Positions 33,841 through 43,376 of a DNA stretch of 64,000 nt are shown piece by piece (the first letter of the stretch is position 1; each line of letters starts with the position of its first letter). The notes beneath the pieces are model-generated. The model did no database searches. It saw nothing but the letters and a program-made list of their open reading frames with translations, and was not told the origin of the DNA. The DNA comes from Chloroflexi bacterium 54-19 (lineage in GTDB: Bacteria > Chloroflexota > Chloroflexia > Chloroheliales > Chloroheliaceae): the NCBI GenBank assembly GCA_001898225.1, contig MKTJ01000053.1, positions 1 through 64,000 on the forward strand. The letters are read 5' to 3'. A program made the translations under genes and the position numbers.

Positions 33841-33875
33841 TGCTAGTTAATTATTACGTGCTAGTTATTATATTA
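33841..33875. repeat. Imperfect direct repeat in the marR divergent spacer
   Basis: TGCTAGTTAATTATTA (33841-33856) and TGCTAGTTATTATATTA (33859-33875) lie side by side in the 341-nt AT-rich spacer 33730-34070. A 10-bp palindrome GCCCTAGGGC is at 33802-33811. These are candidate binding sites for the MarR protein; nothing else coding is seen in the gap. Confidence 0.55.
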
Positions 33876-33986
33876 GCAAAAAGCTCAGTATTTGTAAAGG
33901 CGAGTGGTTTAATTGACTCACAACTATTCTTTTAATATTATTAATTTTGCTTAGATTTCTTTACAATCGTTCTAACAGGTTTTTTA

Positions 33987-34015
33987 TTGACCCCTGCTCA
34001 AAATTGGTGTAGAGT
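33987..34015 (+). promoter_or_regulatory. Putative promoter for the TPR-like membrane protein gene
   Basis: TTGACC (33987-33992), a 17-nt spacer and TAGAGT (34010-34015), 55 nt upstream of the ATG at 34071. Confidence 0.42.
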
Positions 34016-34070
34016 TTAATCTGCCTTATTAGAATTAATCCTGAATTTATTCCGCAAGAAGAGGTCGTCC

Positions 34071-35066
34071 ATGTCGGATGAAAGTACTGAAAGCAGGCTC
34101 GCCCGGATTGAGGCGCTTTACAACCAGGGCTTGAAACATGCCGCCGCCCAACTTAGCCGCCTGGTGCTGGAAAAAGACCCGGCCAATGTCCCGGCCCTGG
34201 TCTGGCTTGCCAGGAGTTCCAGCCAGCCGGAGGAAGCTGAAAAGGCAACCCGTAAAGCCTCGATGCTTCAACCTGACGACCCCCGGGTTCGCGACCTGGT
34301 AGCCTCCCGCCAGCCCAGTTTTGCCGGGGCTGCCTCCGCACCTGCGCCTTATAACCCCTACGCGGCCCCCTCCGCCGGGTTCAATCCGGCGACGGAACCG
34401 AAAGGCGGCCCGCAGCCCTGGGCTAACTTCTCGGCCAGCCCGAACCCGGCGGCTCCTGCCTACCCGCCGCCCCCGCAACCGGCTTATATGCCCAACCCGC
34501 AGGGCGGTTCCTACGATTACCTCAAAAATCTCTCGGCGACCGTACAGCCCTCGGTGCCGCCTGCGGCCCCGGTCACTAACGTCAGGGTTAAGAATACGGT
34601 CAGCGTACCCGGCTTAATCTTTGGCCTGCTCTTTTTAATCGTGGGGCTGGGCCTGGCCGGGGTGTGGAGTTACATGATAATTGATTACAACTCCGACCTC
34701 TCCCAGACCTCCAACCAGCTTCAAGGCCAGGTAGTCAAGCTTTCCTCGGAGCAACTGGTGGTTGATGTCAAAAACGTGGGCCAGCGCAATTTCGAAATAA
34801 GCCAGGAAGTGTCCCAAGCCCTGGTGCCCCTGATTAGCGATAATAAGTCGAGCCTGGTCAACAACACGGTCGTCCTGAATATTTCGCCCAAAGGCCGCTT
34901 AATTTCGGTGGACGTGGCAGCCCCGAACAGGGGTCACGCCGAATACAACGCCGGGTTGCTCGGTTACGGCCAGGCTGTCGACTGGGTGGTGACGGCGGTA
35001 GGAGCCCTCCTGGCAATACTCGGCCTCATTTTGCTGGGCCGGACGCTCGGTAAACGGCGCACTTAA
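34071..35066 (+). CDS. Membrane protein with N-terminal TPR-like helices and Pro/Ala-rich linker
   Basis: I do not recognise a family for this 331-residue protein. Residues 5-75 form TPR-like helix pairs (ALYNQGLKHAAAQLSRLVLEKDPANVPALVWLARS). A Pro/Ala/Tyr-rich disordered stretch follows (about 85-165). Two transmembrane helices, near 183-206 and 303-325, flank an extracytoplasmic region of about 95 residues. The N-terminus is probably cytoplasmic, as protein-interaction TPRs are. It is monocistronic: a promoter-like pair precedes it and a terminator follows. Confidence 0.65.
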   Translation: MSDESTESRLARIEALYNQGLKHAAAQLSRLVLEKDPANVPALVWLARSSSQPEEAEKATRKASMLQPDDPRVRDLVASRQPSFAGAASAPAPYNPYAAPSAGFNPATEPKGGPQPWANFSASPNPAAPAYPPPPQPAYMPNPQGGSYDYLKNLSATVQPSVPPAAPVTNVRVKNTVSVPGLIFGLLFLIVGLGLAGVWSYMIIDYNSDLSQTSNQLQGQVVKLSSEQLVVDVKNVGQRNFEISQEVSQALVPLISDNKSSLVNNTVVLNISPKGRLISVDVAAPNRGHAEYNAGLLGYGQAVDWVVTAVGALLAILGLILLGRTLGKRRT

Positions 35067-35078
35067 ACTCGGATTTTG

Positions 35079-35109
35079 AGGCGGGAGCGGTAAGTCTCCT
35101 GCCTTTTTT
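35079..35109 (+). terminator. Rho-independent terminator
   Basis: AGGCGGGAG (35079-35087) pairs with CTCCTGCCT (35096-35104; one G-T pair), followed by TTTTTT. Confidence 0.8.
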
Positions 35110-35202
35110 ATTGCCTGGAATTAAATTGTCAGCCGGGCGGCTTTCACCTATACTTGGCCTATACGCTTTCAAATTAAGCTTGAAACGGAGGACTCGAAGA
35201 AG

Positions 35203-35976
35203 ATGAAAATGCCAACAATGCGGGTTGATGGAAAGGTGTGCCTGGTGACGGGAGCGGGTAGCGGCCTGGGCAAAGCAATGGCGCACGGACTGGCTCACTT
35301 TGGCGCGGACGTGGTAATCACCGAAGTACCCTCAAAACTTGAACTCGGCCAGCAGGTCGCCCAGGAAATCGCGAGGGAGACCGGCAAAAAGGTGATTTGC
35401 CTGCCGCTCAGCCTGCCGGACCTATCCAGTATCGACCAGCTTGTAACCGGCGTGGTCGAGCAGATGGGCCGGATAGATGTCCTGGTCAACAATGCCGGGG
35501 TCCAGGTTGCCAAGTATGCCCTGGACGTGACCGAGGCGGACTGGGATATTGTGCTGGATACTCACCTCAAAGGGGCATTTTTTACCTCGCAGCGGGTCGC
35601 CAGGGAAATGATTAAACAGAAGTCGGGCCGCATTATCAACATAGCCTCGCAAAACGGCGTGGTAGGTTATTATAAACGGGCGGCTTACTGCTCGGCCAAG
35701 GCGGGTATGGTCAACCTGACCCGCGTTCTGGCGATAGAATGGGCCGAATACGGTATAAACGTCAACGCGATAGGGCCGACCTTTATCCGCACTCCCCTGA
35801 CCGAGCAGACCTTTAACGACCCTCAAATCTACAACGACCTGATTAGCCGAATTCCGCTGGGCCGGGTGGGTGAGCCGGAAGAAGTTATCGGGGCCTGTGT
35901 CTTCCTGGCTTCGGACGCCGCCACCCTCGTCACCGGCCATACCCTGCTGGTGGATGGCGGCTGGACGGCGATGTAG
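35203..35976 (+). CDS. Classical SDR-family oxidoreductase
   Basis: The 257-residue short-chain dehydrogenase has the cofactor motif TGAGSGLGKAM (T-G-x3-G-x-G), NNAG (VLVNNAGVQ), catalytic Ser in NIASQNG and Tyr/Lys in YCSAKAG (Y-x3-K). It is of the gluconate 5-dehydrogenase/3-oxoacyl-ACP reductase-like type. GGAGG lies upstream of the ATG. It could act on a sugar acid or keto ester; the neighbouring hydrolase and RidA genes do not settle the substrate. Confidence 0.88.
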   Translation: MKMPTMRVDGKVCLVTGAGSGLGKAMAHGLAHFGADVVITEVPSKLELGQQVAQEIARETGKKVICLPLSLPDLSSIDQLVTGVVEQMGRIDVLVNNAGVQVAKYALDVTEADWDIVLDTHLKGAFFTSQRVAREMIKQKSGRIINIASQNGVVGYYKRAAYCSAKAGMVNLTRVLAIEWAEYGINVNAIGPTFIRTPLTEQTFNDPQIYNDLISRIPLGRVGEPEEVIGACVFLASDAATLVTGHTLLVDGGWTAM

Positions 35977-36058
35977 GAAAAAGTGTTTAGTAGCTAGAAG
36001 CCAGTAGTCAGAGGTCAGAGGTCAATAAAAAACGAAACAGGGTGGTTTCGGAGGTTAA

Positions 36059-36925
36059 ATGAAAGATAACGTTTTAAAACAGCGCGTGGTCGAGGGTGGG
36101 AACGGCCTGAAGTTGTATGTCGAGGAATGCGGCCCGGCGGTCGCCCCGGCTATCCTTTTTATTCACGGTTTTTCCCAGTCGCGGGTAGCCTGGTACAAAC
36201 AGCTCTATAGCGGCCTGGCCCAGAATTTCCGGCTGGTCAGTTTTGACCTGCGCGGTCACGGTCTCTCCGAAAAACCCCAGGAGCGTGAGCATTATACCAA
36301 TAGCCGCTGGTGGGCCGACGACCTGGCGGCTATTATTGAGGGGTTGGCCCTGGAAAAGACGGTGTTGGTCGGAGTATCCTACGGCGGGTACGTCATCTGC
36401 GACTACCTCCGTTTCTATGGTGAGACAAAACTGGCCGGGATAAATTTCGTGGGGGCAGCCACCAAGATGGGCACGCCCGAAGCCTTTACGATGGTTGGCA
36501 AGGAGTTCCAGGCCCTGTTCCCCGGCTTCTTCTCGAACGAGATTATGGTTGGAGTCGAGGCGCTCTCCCAGCTTATCAAGCTTTGCACCTACCGCGAGAT
36601 GCGACCGGAAGATTTTTACACCAGCCTGGGATTTAATTGTGCGGTGCCACCTTATGTCCGCAAAAACATGTTCACTCGCAAGCTGGATAATGACGATGTG
36701 CTGGCCGGGTTGAAGTTGCCGCTCCTGGTCACGCACGGCCTGGAAGACCGGGTTATCCTGCCGACTGCCGCCGAGCATCACCTGAAAGTGGTGGCAGGGT
36801 CGCAGGCTAATTTCTACGCCGAAACCGGGCATCTCCCTTTTATCGAAAACCCAAACCGTTTCAACCTGGGGCTGGCGACCTTTGCCCGGCAAGCCCAGGG
36901 TTGGGCCGGACCAAAAACTTTATAA
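36059..36925 (+). CDS. Alpha/beta-hydrolase fold protein
   Basis: The 288-residue hydrolase has the oxyanion loop IHGFSQSR, DLRGHGLSEKP, the nucleophile elbow GVSYGG, a late acid near LEDRVILP, and the catalytic histidine in TGHLPFIENP. It could be an esterase, haloperoxidase-like or C-C hydrolase. GGAGG stands before the ATG. The RidA gene starts 17 nt downstream on the same strand, suggesting co-transcription. Confidence 0.86.
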   Translation: MKDNVLKQRVVEGGNGLKLYVEECGPAVAPAILFIHGFSQSRVAWYKQLYSGLAQNFRLVSFDLRGHGLSEKPQEREHYTNSRWWADDLAAIIEGLALEKTVLVGVSYGGYVICDYLRFYGETKLAGINFVGAATKMGTPEAFTMVGKEFQALFPGFFSNEIMVGVEALSQLIKLCTYREMRPEDFYTSLGFNCAVPPYVRKNMFTRKLDNDDVLAGLKLPLLVTHGLEDRVILPTAAEHHLKVVAGSQANFYAETGHLPFIENPNRFNLGLATFARQAQGWAGPKTL

Positions 36926-36942
36926 CCGAGGAGCGAAAAACG

Positions 36943-37440
36943 ATGGCTGAAGAAAAGATTGTAAAAGGCAAGATTGAACAAAGATTGGCCGAACTTGGCA
37001 TCGAATTGCCGCCGACTTTTAGCGCCCCGCCTGGCATGAACTTTATCTCGGCGGTGCGGGCCGGGGATTTACTCTTTCTTTCGGGGCACGGCCCGACCGG
37101 GGCGAACCGGAGGCTGGCCTACCGGGGGAAAGTCGGAGAAGAGGTTTCAGAGGAAGACGGGTACAAGGCGGCCCGCCTGACCGGCCTTAACCTGCTGGCG
37201 ACCATCCAAAAAGAGCTTGGCACCCTGGACCGGGTCATAAACGTTGTGAAAGTCCTGGGAATGGTTAACGCCGTGGACGGGTTCGAGCGCCAGCCCTTTG
37301 TCATTAACGGGGCAAGCGACCTGTTCGTGGAGGTATTTGGCGAAGAAATTGGCCGCCACGCCCGTTCGGCGGTCGGGATGGGCGGCCTGCCAAATAACAT
37401 GCCGGTTGAAATCGAAATGATTGTCCAGGTTAGCCTTTAG
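36943..37440 (+). CDS. RidA/YjgF family enamine/imine deaminase-like protein
   Basis: This protein of about 165 residues has YjgF features: GDLLFLSGHGP, NLLATIQKELGTLDRVINVVKVLGMVNAV and a C-terminal GRHARSAVGMGGLPNNMPVEIEM. The Arg of HARSAVG matches the substrate-binding arginine of the family. RidA hydrolyses reactive 2-aminoacrylate and 2-iminobutyrate released by PLP-dependent dehydratases. ATG 36943 is chosen because GAGGAG precedes it; the longer frame overlaps the upstream gene. It ends in a 4-nt overlap with a convergent gene that encodes exactly such a dehydratase. Confidence 0.87.
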   Translation: MAEEKIVKGKIEQRLAELGIELPPTFSAPPGMNFISAVRAGDLLFLSGHGPTGANRRLAYRGKVGEEVSEEDGYKAARLTGLNLLATIQKELGTLDRVINVVKVLGMVNAVDGFERQPFVINGASDLFVEVFGEEIGRHARSAVGMGGLPNNMPVEIEMIVQVSL

Positions 37441-38435
37441 ACAGCTTCGGCCAGGATAGTTTGCAGGACGGGCAGGGTAATGTTGCCACCGCTGAGGACC
37501 AGGGCGACCTTCTTGCCCGCCAACTGCTCTTTCAATTTCAGGGCGGCAGCCAGCGAAGCGGCCCCGGCCCCCTCGGCCAACTGGTGGATGGTTTCCAGGT
37601 GAATGCGGATAGCCTGGCGCATCTCGGCCTCGCTCACCAGCACCATGTCGTCCAGCAGTTCGCTCATAATGCGATAGGGCAGGCCGAAGGGTACGCGGGT
37701 TTGTAAACCCTCGGCAAAGGTGTTGCTGGTGGCGGTCGGTGAGAATTTCTTCGATTTGTAAGTCTGGTAGACCGCCGAGGCTTGCTCTGCCTGCACGCCG
37801 ATAACTTTTATCTTCGGGTTGACACCTTTCGCTCCCAGGCATTGGCCGCAAGCTCCGCTGCCTGCCCCTACCGGCACGAAGATGTAATCGAGGTCGGGCA
37901 CTTCCTCGATGATTTCGAGCGACCCGGTGGCAACCCCGGCTATCAGGAGCGGTTCGTTGGCGGAGTGGATATAGCGGTAACCCCGGCGCTCGGCCTCGAC
38001 GGCGACCCATTCACGAGCATCGTCAAACTCCTGGCCGACCTCGACCACCTCGGCTCCCAGGTCGCGCATGGCCTGGAGTTTGTAAGGATTGCCGCCGAGC
38101 GGCGCCCCGATTACAACTTTAACGCCGTAGGTCCGGCCCGCAAAGGCGACCGACTGACCGTGATTACCCGTGCTGGCCGTTATGACGCCCCGCTCTTTTT
38201 CCTCCGGCGACAGGCGTGAAATCAGGTTCAGCCCGCCCCGCACTTTGAAAGCCCCCGTAGGCAGCAGATTTTCACACTTTACGAATACGGTTGCGCCCAA
38301 GAGCCTATCCAGCGCCGCCGAGCGGAGCAAAGGTGTGGGTTTGAGGTGCCGGTAGACGACCTGCCGGGCCGCGTAGATGTCGGCCATGGTCGGGGGTTCT
38401 AAATCGGTGACCAGTTCGGGCGGTATGGTTGCCAT
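37437..38435 (-). CDS. Threonine/serine dehydratase-like PLP enzyme
   Basis: The 332-residue fold-type II PLP enzyme has TPLLRSAAL, the PLP lysine in LPTGAFKVRGG, the cofactor Asn/Gly loops STGNHGQSVAFAG and PVGAGSGACG, and a C-terminal LSGGNI. It lacks the C-terminal ACT regulatory domain of biosynthetic IlvA, so it is more like catabolic TdcB or serine racemase/hydroxyaspartate dehydratase. The reaction would release 2-aminocrotonate/2-aminoacrylate, the substrate of the RidA protein encoded tail-to-tail. AAAGGGG precedes the ATG. Confidence 0.88.
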   Translation of the reverse strand: MATIPPELVTDLEPPTMADIYAARQVVYRHLKPTPLLRSAALDRLLGATVFVKCENLLPTGAFKVRGGLNLISRLSPEEKERGVITASTGNHGQSVAFAGRTYGVKVVIGAPLGGNPYKLQAMRDLGAEVVEVGQEFDDAREWVAVEAERRGYRYIHSANEPLLIAGVATGSLEIIEEVPDLDYIFVPVGAGSGACGQCLGAKGVNPKIKVIGVQAEQASAVYQTYKSKKFSPTATSNTFAEGLQTRVPFGLPYRIMSELLDDMVLVSEAEMRQAIRIHLETIHQLAEGAGAASLAAALKLKEQLAGKKVALVLSGGNITLPVLQTILAEAV

Positions 38436-38514
38436 GCTATGTTTCCCCTTTTGGTGTTTAGTTGCTAGTGTTTAGTTTTTAGGCAAAAGCTTTATTCCTG
38501 GAACAGAGACACAA

Positions 38515-40563
38515 TTACCTCTTGGGCGGGGCGGTATCGCTCAGGGCCTGGGTGATATAGTCACCGTTGGCGTTCCAGAGGGTCCAGCCCGACGCGCCCC
38601 CGGTATCCGCCGCGTTAATCTGGACTTCGACCCGTTCGGCGGTGGACTTGAACTGAGTTTCGGGCGGACCGTACAGCTTGTCATAATCTTCCAACCAGGG
38701 CCGGTACTTCGCCACCGGTTTGAGTTGTTCTTCGAGCTTGCTGGCGATTCGTCCGCTTTCCTCGATAATTTCTTTGGGGTGCGCGCCAGGGTCGTCAAAC
38801 CCCATCTCGCCGGGCGAGAACAGGCTGGCATAGACCATGGGACAGATATAGTCTGACATAAACACTAGGTCGTTGTATTGCTGGCCGATGCCGTCCGCGT
38901 CGTTAACCCGCCACAGGCTGTAGCCGAATACATCCAGCGAGAAGAAGGTGTTGGTCGTCCGCAGGTTGTCATAGGCTTTCAGGACGGCGCTTTCGATGGT
39001 ATCGGTGCGCAGTTTTTCATCCTGGGAAAGCTGGGTCCAATCCAGGTCAGGTTTGTATTGAATATCTTTTAGCGCGCCATCGGTCGGGAAGCGGATATAG
39101 TCGTAATTGACCTCATCAAAGCCGAGACCAGCCAGTTCTTTCGCCAGGTCGGCGTTGTAGTCGCTCACTTCGGGCTGGAACTGGTTCGGCCAGGTAAGGC
39201 CGTTGTCATCCACCCAGGGTTTGCCGGTCTTAATACTCTTGATAGCCCATTCCGGTTTTTTGGCGGCAATCGAGGGGTCGCGGAAGACCACGTAACGCGC
39301 CACCACGTAAAGGCCATGTTTGTGGGCGTCGGCAATCAGCTTTTTAGGGTCCATTAATTCGTCGGGCTGGACGCCGTTAAGGTTATAGACCAGCCCGAGT
39401 TGTTTGGCTAAAGGCACCTGGCTGTTGTACCAGAGCAACCCGGTATCATCGTCTTTCACGCCTATTACAACCGCGTTTATCTGGCCTTCGTCGGCCATTT
39501 TAAGGTAAGGGGTAAATTCTTCGTCATAGTTGGCGTTGATGGCGAACGCGCCCGGCACATAAACCCCTCGGAAGTGGAAAGGAGCCATTTTCGCGCCTTT
39601 TTCCAGTTCGCTGGCCTTAAAGGTCTGGATTTTATAACCGGGAGCCCGCACTGTAATCACAGTATCATCGGTATGGGGTCCGTCGCTGAAGTGGAACTTG
39701 CCGTCCTGCCCGGTGAGGGCGGTCGTGTTGTCGTCAATCTTGATGAGGGCATTGGGTATCGGTTTGTTCGAGGCCGAGTCGGTCAAAGAGCCGTCAAACT
39801 GGGTCGATTTCAGGTCGAAAGTGACCAACTGGTCTTTGTCCTCGACGGTTTGCTCGACGCTGGTATAACCTATAAGGGCTACCCGGACTTTCGTCCCCGG
39901 CGGCAGGGCTGTAAAACTAAAACTGCCGTTGCTATCGGTAACGGTGGTGGTATCCCCTCCATAGACCAGTTTTCCGGCGAGCGGTTGTTTATTGGTGGCA
40001 TCCACCACCGAACCCTGGAAGATATAGGGTTTGAGTTCGATGTTAGAAAGAGTTTGTCCAGCGGCAAGGGTTAGCGAGAAAGAGTTGTAACCAGGCGCGC
40101 TGACGGTATAACTGCCTTCATCTAGGTTATTGGCCGCCAGTTTACCGGTGCTGTCGGTTTTAGCGACTTCGGTGCCGTCCGGCTTTTTCAGGATGGCATC
40201 GGTGACGGGCTTTTTGGTCGGGCCGGTTACAACCACCGTTTCGAGTTTAAGGGCCGGTTTTGGGGTAGGCGTCGGCGCGGTCACGATAATCAGGGTGGGG
40301 TTAGGGTTAGCCACTGCGGTAGGGTTGGCGTTAGCCACCGGGCTTGAGTTGGGGTTGTTGTTCAGGTTGGTGGGGGTGGTGTTGGCCTCGGTTGGGCCGG
40401 GCGGGTTGGGACTTGCCCCGGCGGGCGTGGTGACGCTGGCCTGGGGCTGGTTATTCCCGATAGGCAGTTGGCCCTGCCACAACAAAAGCGCGACCAGGAT
40501 TGCAATCAGTACCAGCAAAGTGATAAAGGCAAAACGGCGGAACGATGAAGTTTCTTTTTTCAA
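38515..40563 (-). CDS. Secreted or anchored DUF4015-type putative glycoside hydrolase with Ig-like repeats
   Basis: The 682-residue protein has an N-terminal signal anchor (about 8-28) and an Asn/Pro/Thr-rich linker (30-105). Three carboxypeptidase-regulatory-like beta-sandwich repeats follow (about 105-325; pattern V.D...PL...V..G....T..NGSF.F). The catalytic-like barrel (about 330-675) is of the DUF4015 type, with FRGVYVPGAFA, NAVVIGVKDD and GFDEVNYDYIRFPTDG; the YDYIRFP element is typical of this family and GH13/GH-like barrels. It probably acts on polysaccharide outside the cell; activity is unproven for the family. The TTG start has GAGGGG upstream. Confidence 0.83.
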   Translation of the reverse strand: MKKETSSFRRFAFITLLVLIAILVALLLWQGQLPIGNNQPQASVTTPAGASPNPPGPTEANTTPTNLNNNPNSSPVANANPTAVANPNPTLIIVTAPTPTPKPALKLETVVVTGPTKKPVTDAILKKPDGTEVAKTDSTGKLAANNLDEGSYTVSAPGYNSFSLTLAAGQTLSNIELKPYIFQGSVVDATNKQPLAGKLVYGGDTTTVTDSNGSFSFTALPPGTKVRVALIGYTSVEQTVEDKDQLVTFDLKSTQFDGSLTDSASNKPIPNALIKIDDNTTALTGQDGKFHFSDGPHTDDTVITVRAPGYKIQTFKASELEKGAKMAPFHFRGVYVPGAFAINANYDEEFTPYLKMADEGQINAVVIGVKDDDTGLLWYNSQVPLAKQLGLVYNLNGVQPDELMDPKKLIADAHKHGLYVVARYVVFRDPSIAAKKPEWAIKSIKTGKPWVDDNGLTWPNQFQPEVSDYNADLAKELAGLGFDEVNYDYIRFPTDGALKDIQYKPDLDWTQLSQDEKLRTDTIESAVLKAYDNLRTTNTFFSLDVFGYSLWRVNDADGIGQQYNDLVFMSDYICPMVYASLFSPGEMGFDDPGAHPKEIIEESGRIASKLEEQLKPVAKYRPWLEDYDKLYGPPETQFKSTAERVEVQINAADTGGASGWTLWNANGDYITQALSDTAPPKR

Positions 40564-40818
40564 ACTGAACCCCTCTTGGCAAGAGTTAAATGAAAATGCG
40601 GACCGGCAACGGCTGGGATTATTATATAATGGCGGAGTATAAAAAGGTTATCCCGGAATCTCTATTGCGAGTTTAGCCTAGTTTGAAAGGTCTGTCAAAG
40701 GTCGGGCAGGTTATTTATTGCCTCGCCCGGCTAGCGCACCGGCAAGATTCAGCAAATTCTAAGGAAACCCTAAAACACCTGACACAGAAACTACCACAAC
40801 GGAAAGAGAAAACAAATC

Positions 40819-41364
40819 GTGGAAGACAAGCTCTGGAAGACTTTAAGCCGGGAAACGGTATTGCAAAACGGCAAGTGGCTGACCGTTGAAAATCACACCG
40901 TGGAATTGCCCGATGGCCGCCAGATTAGCAACTGGCCCTGGGTTATCACCCCCGACTATATTAACGTGGTGGCTGTAACCGCTGATGGCCGCTTTTTGTG
41001 CTTTCGCCAGAACAAGTACGCCATCAAGGACGGTCTGACCCTGGGAATTGTGGGCGGCTATATCGAGCCGGGCGAAGACCCCTTGCTGGCCGCTCAGCGC
41101 GAACTACGCGAGGAAACGGGTTATTCCTCGCCCAGCTGGACTTTCCTGGGTAAGTACGCGGCGGACGCAAACCGGGGTTGCGGCGTGGGCTACCTCTACC
41201 TGGCCCAGCAAGCCGTCTTTGAAGAAAAGGCCGAGAGCGACGACCTGGAAGACATCGAAATCATTTTTCTGAGCAAAACCGAAGTTCAGGCGTCCCTGAA
41301 AGCCGGGGAAATTAAGGTGCTAGGTTGGGCCGCGTCGGTCGCCCTGGCCTTCCAGTATCTTTAA
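40819..41364 (+). CDS. Nudix hydrolase, ADP-ribose pyrophosphatase-like
   Basis: The 181-residue protein has the Nudix box as G-G-Y-I-E-P-G-E then AAQRELREETGY (near 78-100). The preceding region VVAVTADGRFLCFRQNKYAI and the following tail fit the ADP-ribose/NADH pyrophosphatase subgroup (NudF-like). The start at 40819 is a GTG preceded by a weak GGAAAG. It ends 5 nt from the convergent acyltransferase gene. Confidence 0.86.
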   Translation: MEDKLWKTLSRETVLQNGKWLTVENHTVELPDGRQISNWPWVITPDYINVVAVTADGRFLCFRQNKYAIKDGLTLGIVGGYIEPGEDPLLAAQRELREETGYSSPSWTFLGKYAADANRGCGVGYLYLAQQAVFEEKAESDDLEDIEIIFLSKTEVQASLKAGEIKVLGWAASVALAFQYL

Positions 41365-41369
41365 CCGCT

Positions 41370-43376
41370 TCAGACGTTTGCCTCGATTTTTGCGGTATCG
41401 CGAGGTGTTTTGACCGGGGAGGCCGGCCTGGAAGGCAGGGTCAAACGCCTTATCAGCTTACGCATGGGTGTCTCGACGAATTTGAAGCTTATTATCGAGA
41501 CAATCACGATGGTCAGGAAGACGCCAAACCCAAAGAGGAAAGATAAGGGCTGCGGAATTGTCAGGAAACGCTCCGAGTTAGGTACGACAAACATTTCCTG
41601 CCATAAATAGAAAGAATAGCTGGATTCCCCCAGCAAAATTAATAGTTTCGTGCTGAAAAAGCGGCTCAACAGGGTGCGGTAGCGGGCCAGGCAGAACACA
41701 ATGATGGTGAAGAAGGGTATATAGGCCGAGGCGAACCGGAACGGTATCAGGTAGGGTTTGTCGAACATCATCAGGAAGATGACCGCCGCCACCGCCAGTC
41801 CCAGCGCGACCCTGGCCCAGGCCAACTCTTTTGGCGAGACCGGTTTGGCTGCCAGCAGGACGTAAATCCGGGCGGCGGCGCACCCGCTGATAAACTCGTT
41901 CAGGTGCATGACCGGGAAATAATAAAACAGGTAGAGGCCTGGTGTATCCACGGTGTAGTCATTGGCCGTGACGTGCCCGGTCAGGACGAACCCGGCGGCC
42001 AGCCCCAGCACAATCAACATCGGTACCACCGCAACTGCGACAAGCTGGCCGATACGCTGGCATTTCCTCAAAACGAGCCAGGCGACCAGGGGAAAACTCA
42101 GGTAGAGGAAAATCTCGACGTTGACGCTCCAGGACGGGATGTTGTAAATCAGGGCGCTCAAAATCCGCACGTCCGGGTTCCACGTTTGGAGCATAAAGGT
42201 TTGCTGCCAGATTACGGCGGGCAGTATCCGGTCGGAGCGGGTCAGGGCAACCGCGACCAGGGCTATCAGGAAGACCAGCAGGTAAACCGGGTAAATCCGG
42301 GCGAAGCGGTTGACCAGGAAAGGCCACATATTTTTAAAGGGCCGGGTTGTCAGGCGGTCGTAGTAGTTATAGCAGATGACAAAGCCGCTTAGGGTGAAGA
42401 ATAGCGGCACCCCGATATTTCCCGACCGCATGATGCTGTAAAGCCACTGGGGCACCCAGGTATCGGCGGGCAAGGGATAGTGGTAGGCAAAGACGATAAA
42501 GGCGGCGATAGCTCGCAACCCGGTAAGGGCCTCGATGGAGGCTACCCCCTTGAAAGGTATAGCAGCCCTGGCGCGAGGCCGGGGATTTATCCGGAGAAAA
42601 GCTCTCCGGTAAAGACTCAAGGGTCGCGGCTGGCCGAAAGGTTGGTTAGCGGCGGCCTGCCAGGAAAGAAGCGCCAGTAGGCCCAGGCCAAAAGTCCACA
42701 GGTAGTAACTTTTGCCGCTATCGAGCCAGCTTGTAAAGCCTCCCAGCAAAAAGACCGCCGCCAGGGCCAGGACCGTTTTGAGGAGGTTCAGGCCGGTCAG
42801 GGTATACCCGGCCCATTGGCCCGGTCTGCGGGCGTTCCGCCAGGTCAAAAACATTGTAACAACGGTTAACCCGGCCAGCAGCCCAACCAGTAAATAAAGC
42901 CGGAGGGGGGTATTGGGCCAGCCCAGATTATCCACCTGGAACGACTTGACCATGAAGCCCAACGTTCGCTGGTCGCCGTTGGGTTTGTAGGGTTGGGCCG
43001 CCAGTTCAATTTTCAGCGGGTCGCCGGTAGCGTTCTTGCCGTAAAGATCCAGGGAGATTGGCTGGAAATTCTGGTTGGCCGGGTCGAGCCGGATTTCCCC
43101 GGCAGGGTTACCGTTGACCAGCACCTGGACCGGGGCGTTTGGTCCCCCGGCTACCGCCGCGCTGCGGGCTTCGAGGTTCAGCCTGACCCCTTTGGGCGCC
43201 GTTAGTCCCGTATCAATGACAGTTTGAGGGTTGGTCCAGGCGAAGCGGTTTCCGGCGGGGTCATTTTCGGGCGGATAGAAGCCACCCCCGGCGCTGCTAT
43301 TCAGGTTTCTAAGCTGGTCGGGCTGGTAGGAAAGTTGTAAGGTGGACGGGAACCTGAAAACCAGCAGGAATAGCAA
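41370..43376 (-). CDS. Acyltransferase-3 family membrane protein with N-terminal beta domain
   Basis: The 668-residue protein has a hydrophobic N-terminus, an extracytoplasmic beta-rich domain (about 15-175) not usual for the family, and four or so additional helices (about 180-260). The acyltransferase-3 domain follows (about 275-640), with EALTGLRAIAAFIVFAYHY (R...H), GNIGVPLFFTLSGFVI and ten hydrophobic helices. Such proteins O-acylate surface polysaccharides or peptidoglycan using acyl-CoA. The true start is uncertain: the TTG at 43376 lies inside the first helix. An ATT codon further upstream (near 43430), after GGGGTAAT, would give a full N-terminal helix. Confidence 0.85.
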   Translation of the reverse strand: MLFLLVFRFPSTLQLSYQPDQLRNLNSSAGGGFYPPENDPAGNRFAWTNPQTVIDTGLTAPKGVRLNLEARSAAVAGGPNAPVQVLVNGNPAGEIRLDPANQNFQPISLDLYGKNATGDPLKIELAAQPYKPNGDQRTLGFMVKSFQVDNLGWPNTPLRLYLLVGLLAGLTVVTMFLTWRNARRPGQWAGYTLTGLNLLKTVLALAAVFLLGGFTSWLDSGKSYYLWTFGLGLLALLSWQAAANQPFGQPRPLSLYRRAFLRINPRPRARAAIPFKGVASIEALTGLRAIAAFIVFAYHYPLPADTWVPQWLYSIMRSGNIGVPLFFTLSGFVICYNYYDRLTTRPFKNMWPFLVNRFARIYPVYLLVFLIALVAVALTRSDRILPAVIWQQTFMLQTWNPDVRILSALIYNIPSWSVNVEIFLYLSFPLVAWLVLRKCQRIGQLVAVAVVPMLIVLGLAAGFVLTGHVTANDYTVDTPGLYLFYYFPVMHLNEFISGCAAARIYVLLAAKPVSPKELAWARVALGLAVAAVIFLMMFDKPYLIPFRFASAYIPFFTIIVFCLARYRTLLSRFFSTKLLILLGESSYSFYLWQEMFVVPNSERFLTIPQPLSFLFGFGVFLTIVIVSIISFKFVETPMRKLIRRLTLPSRPASPVKTPRDTAKIEANV

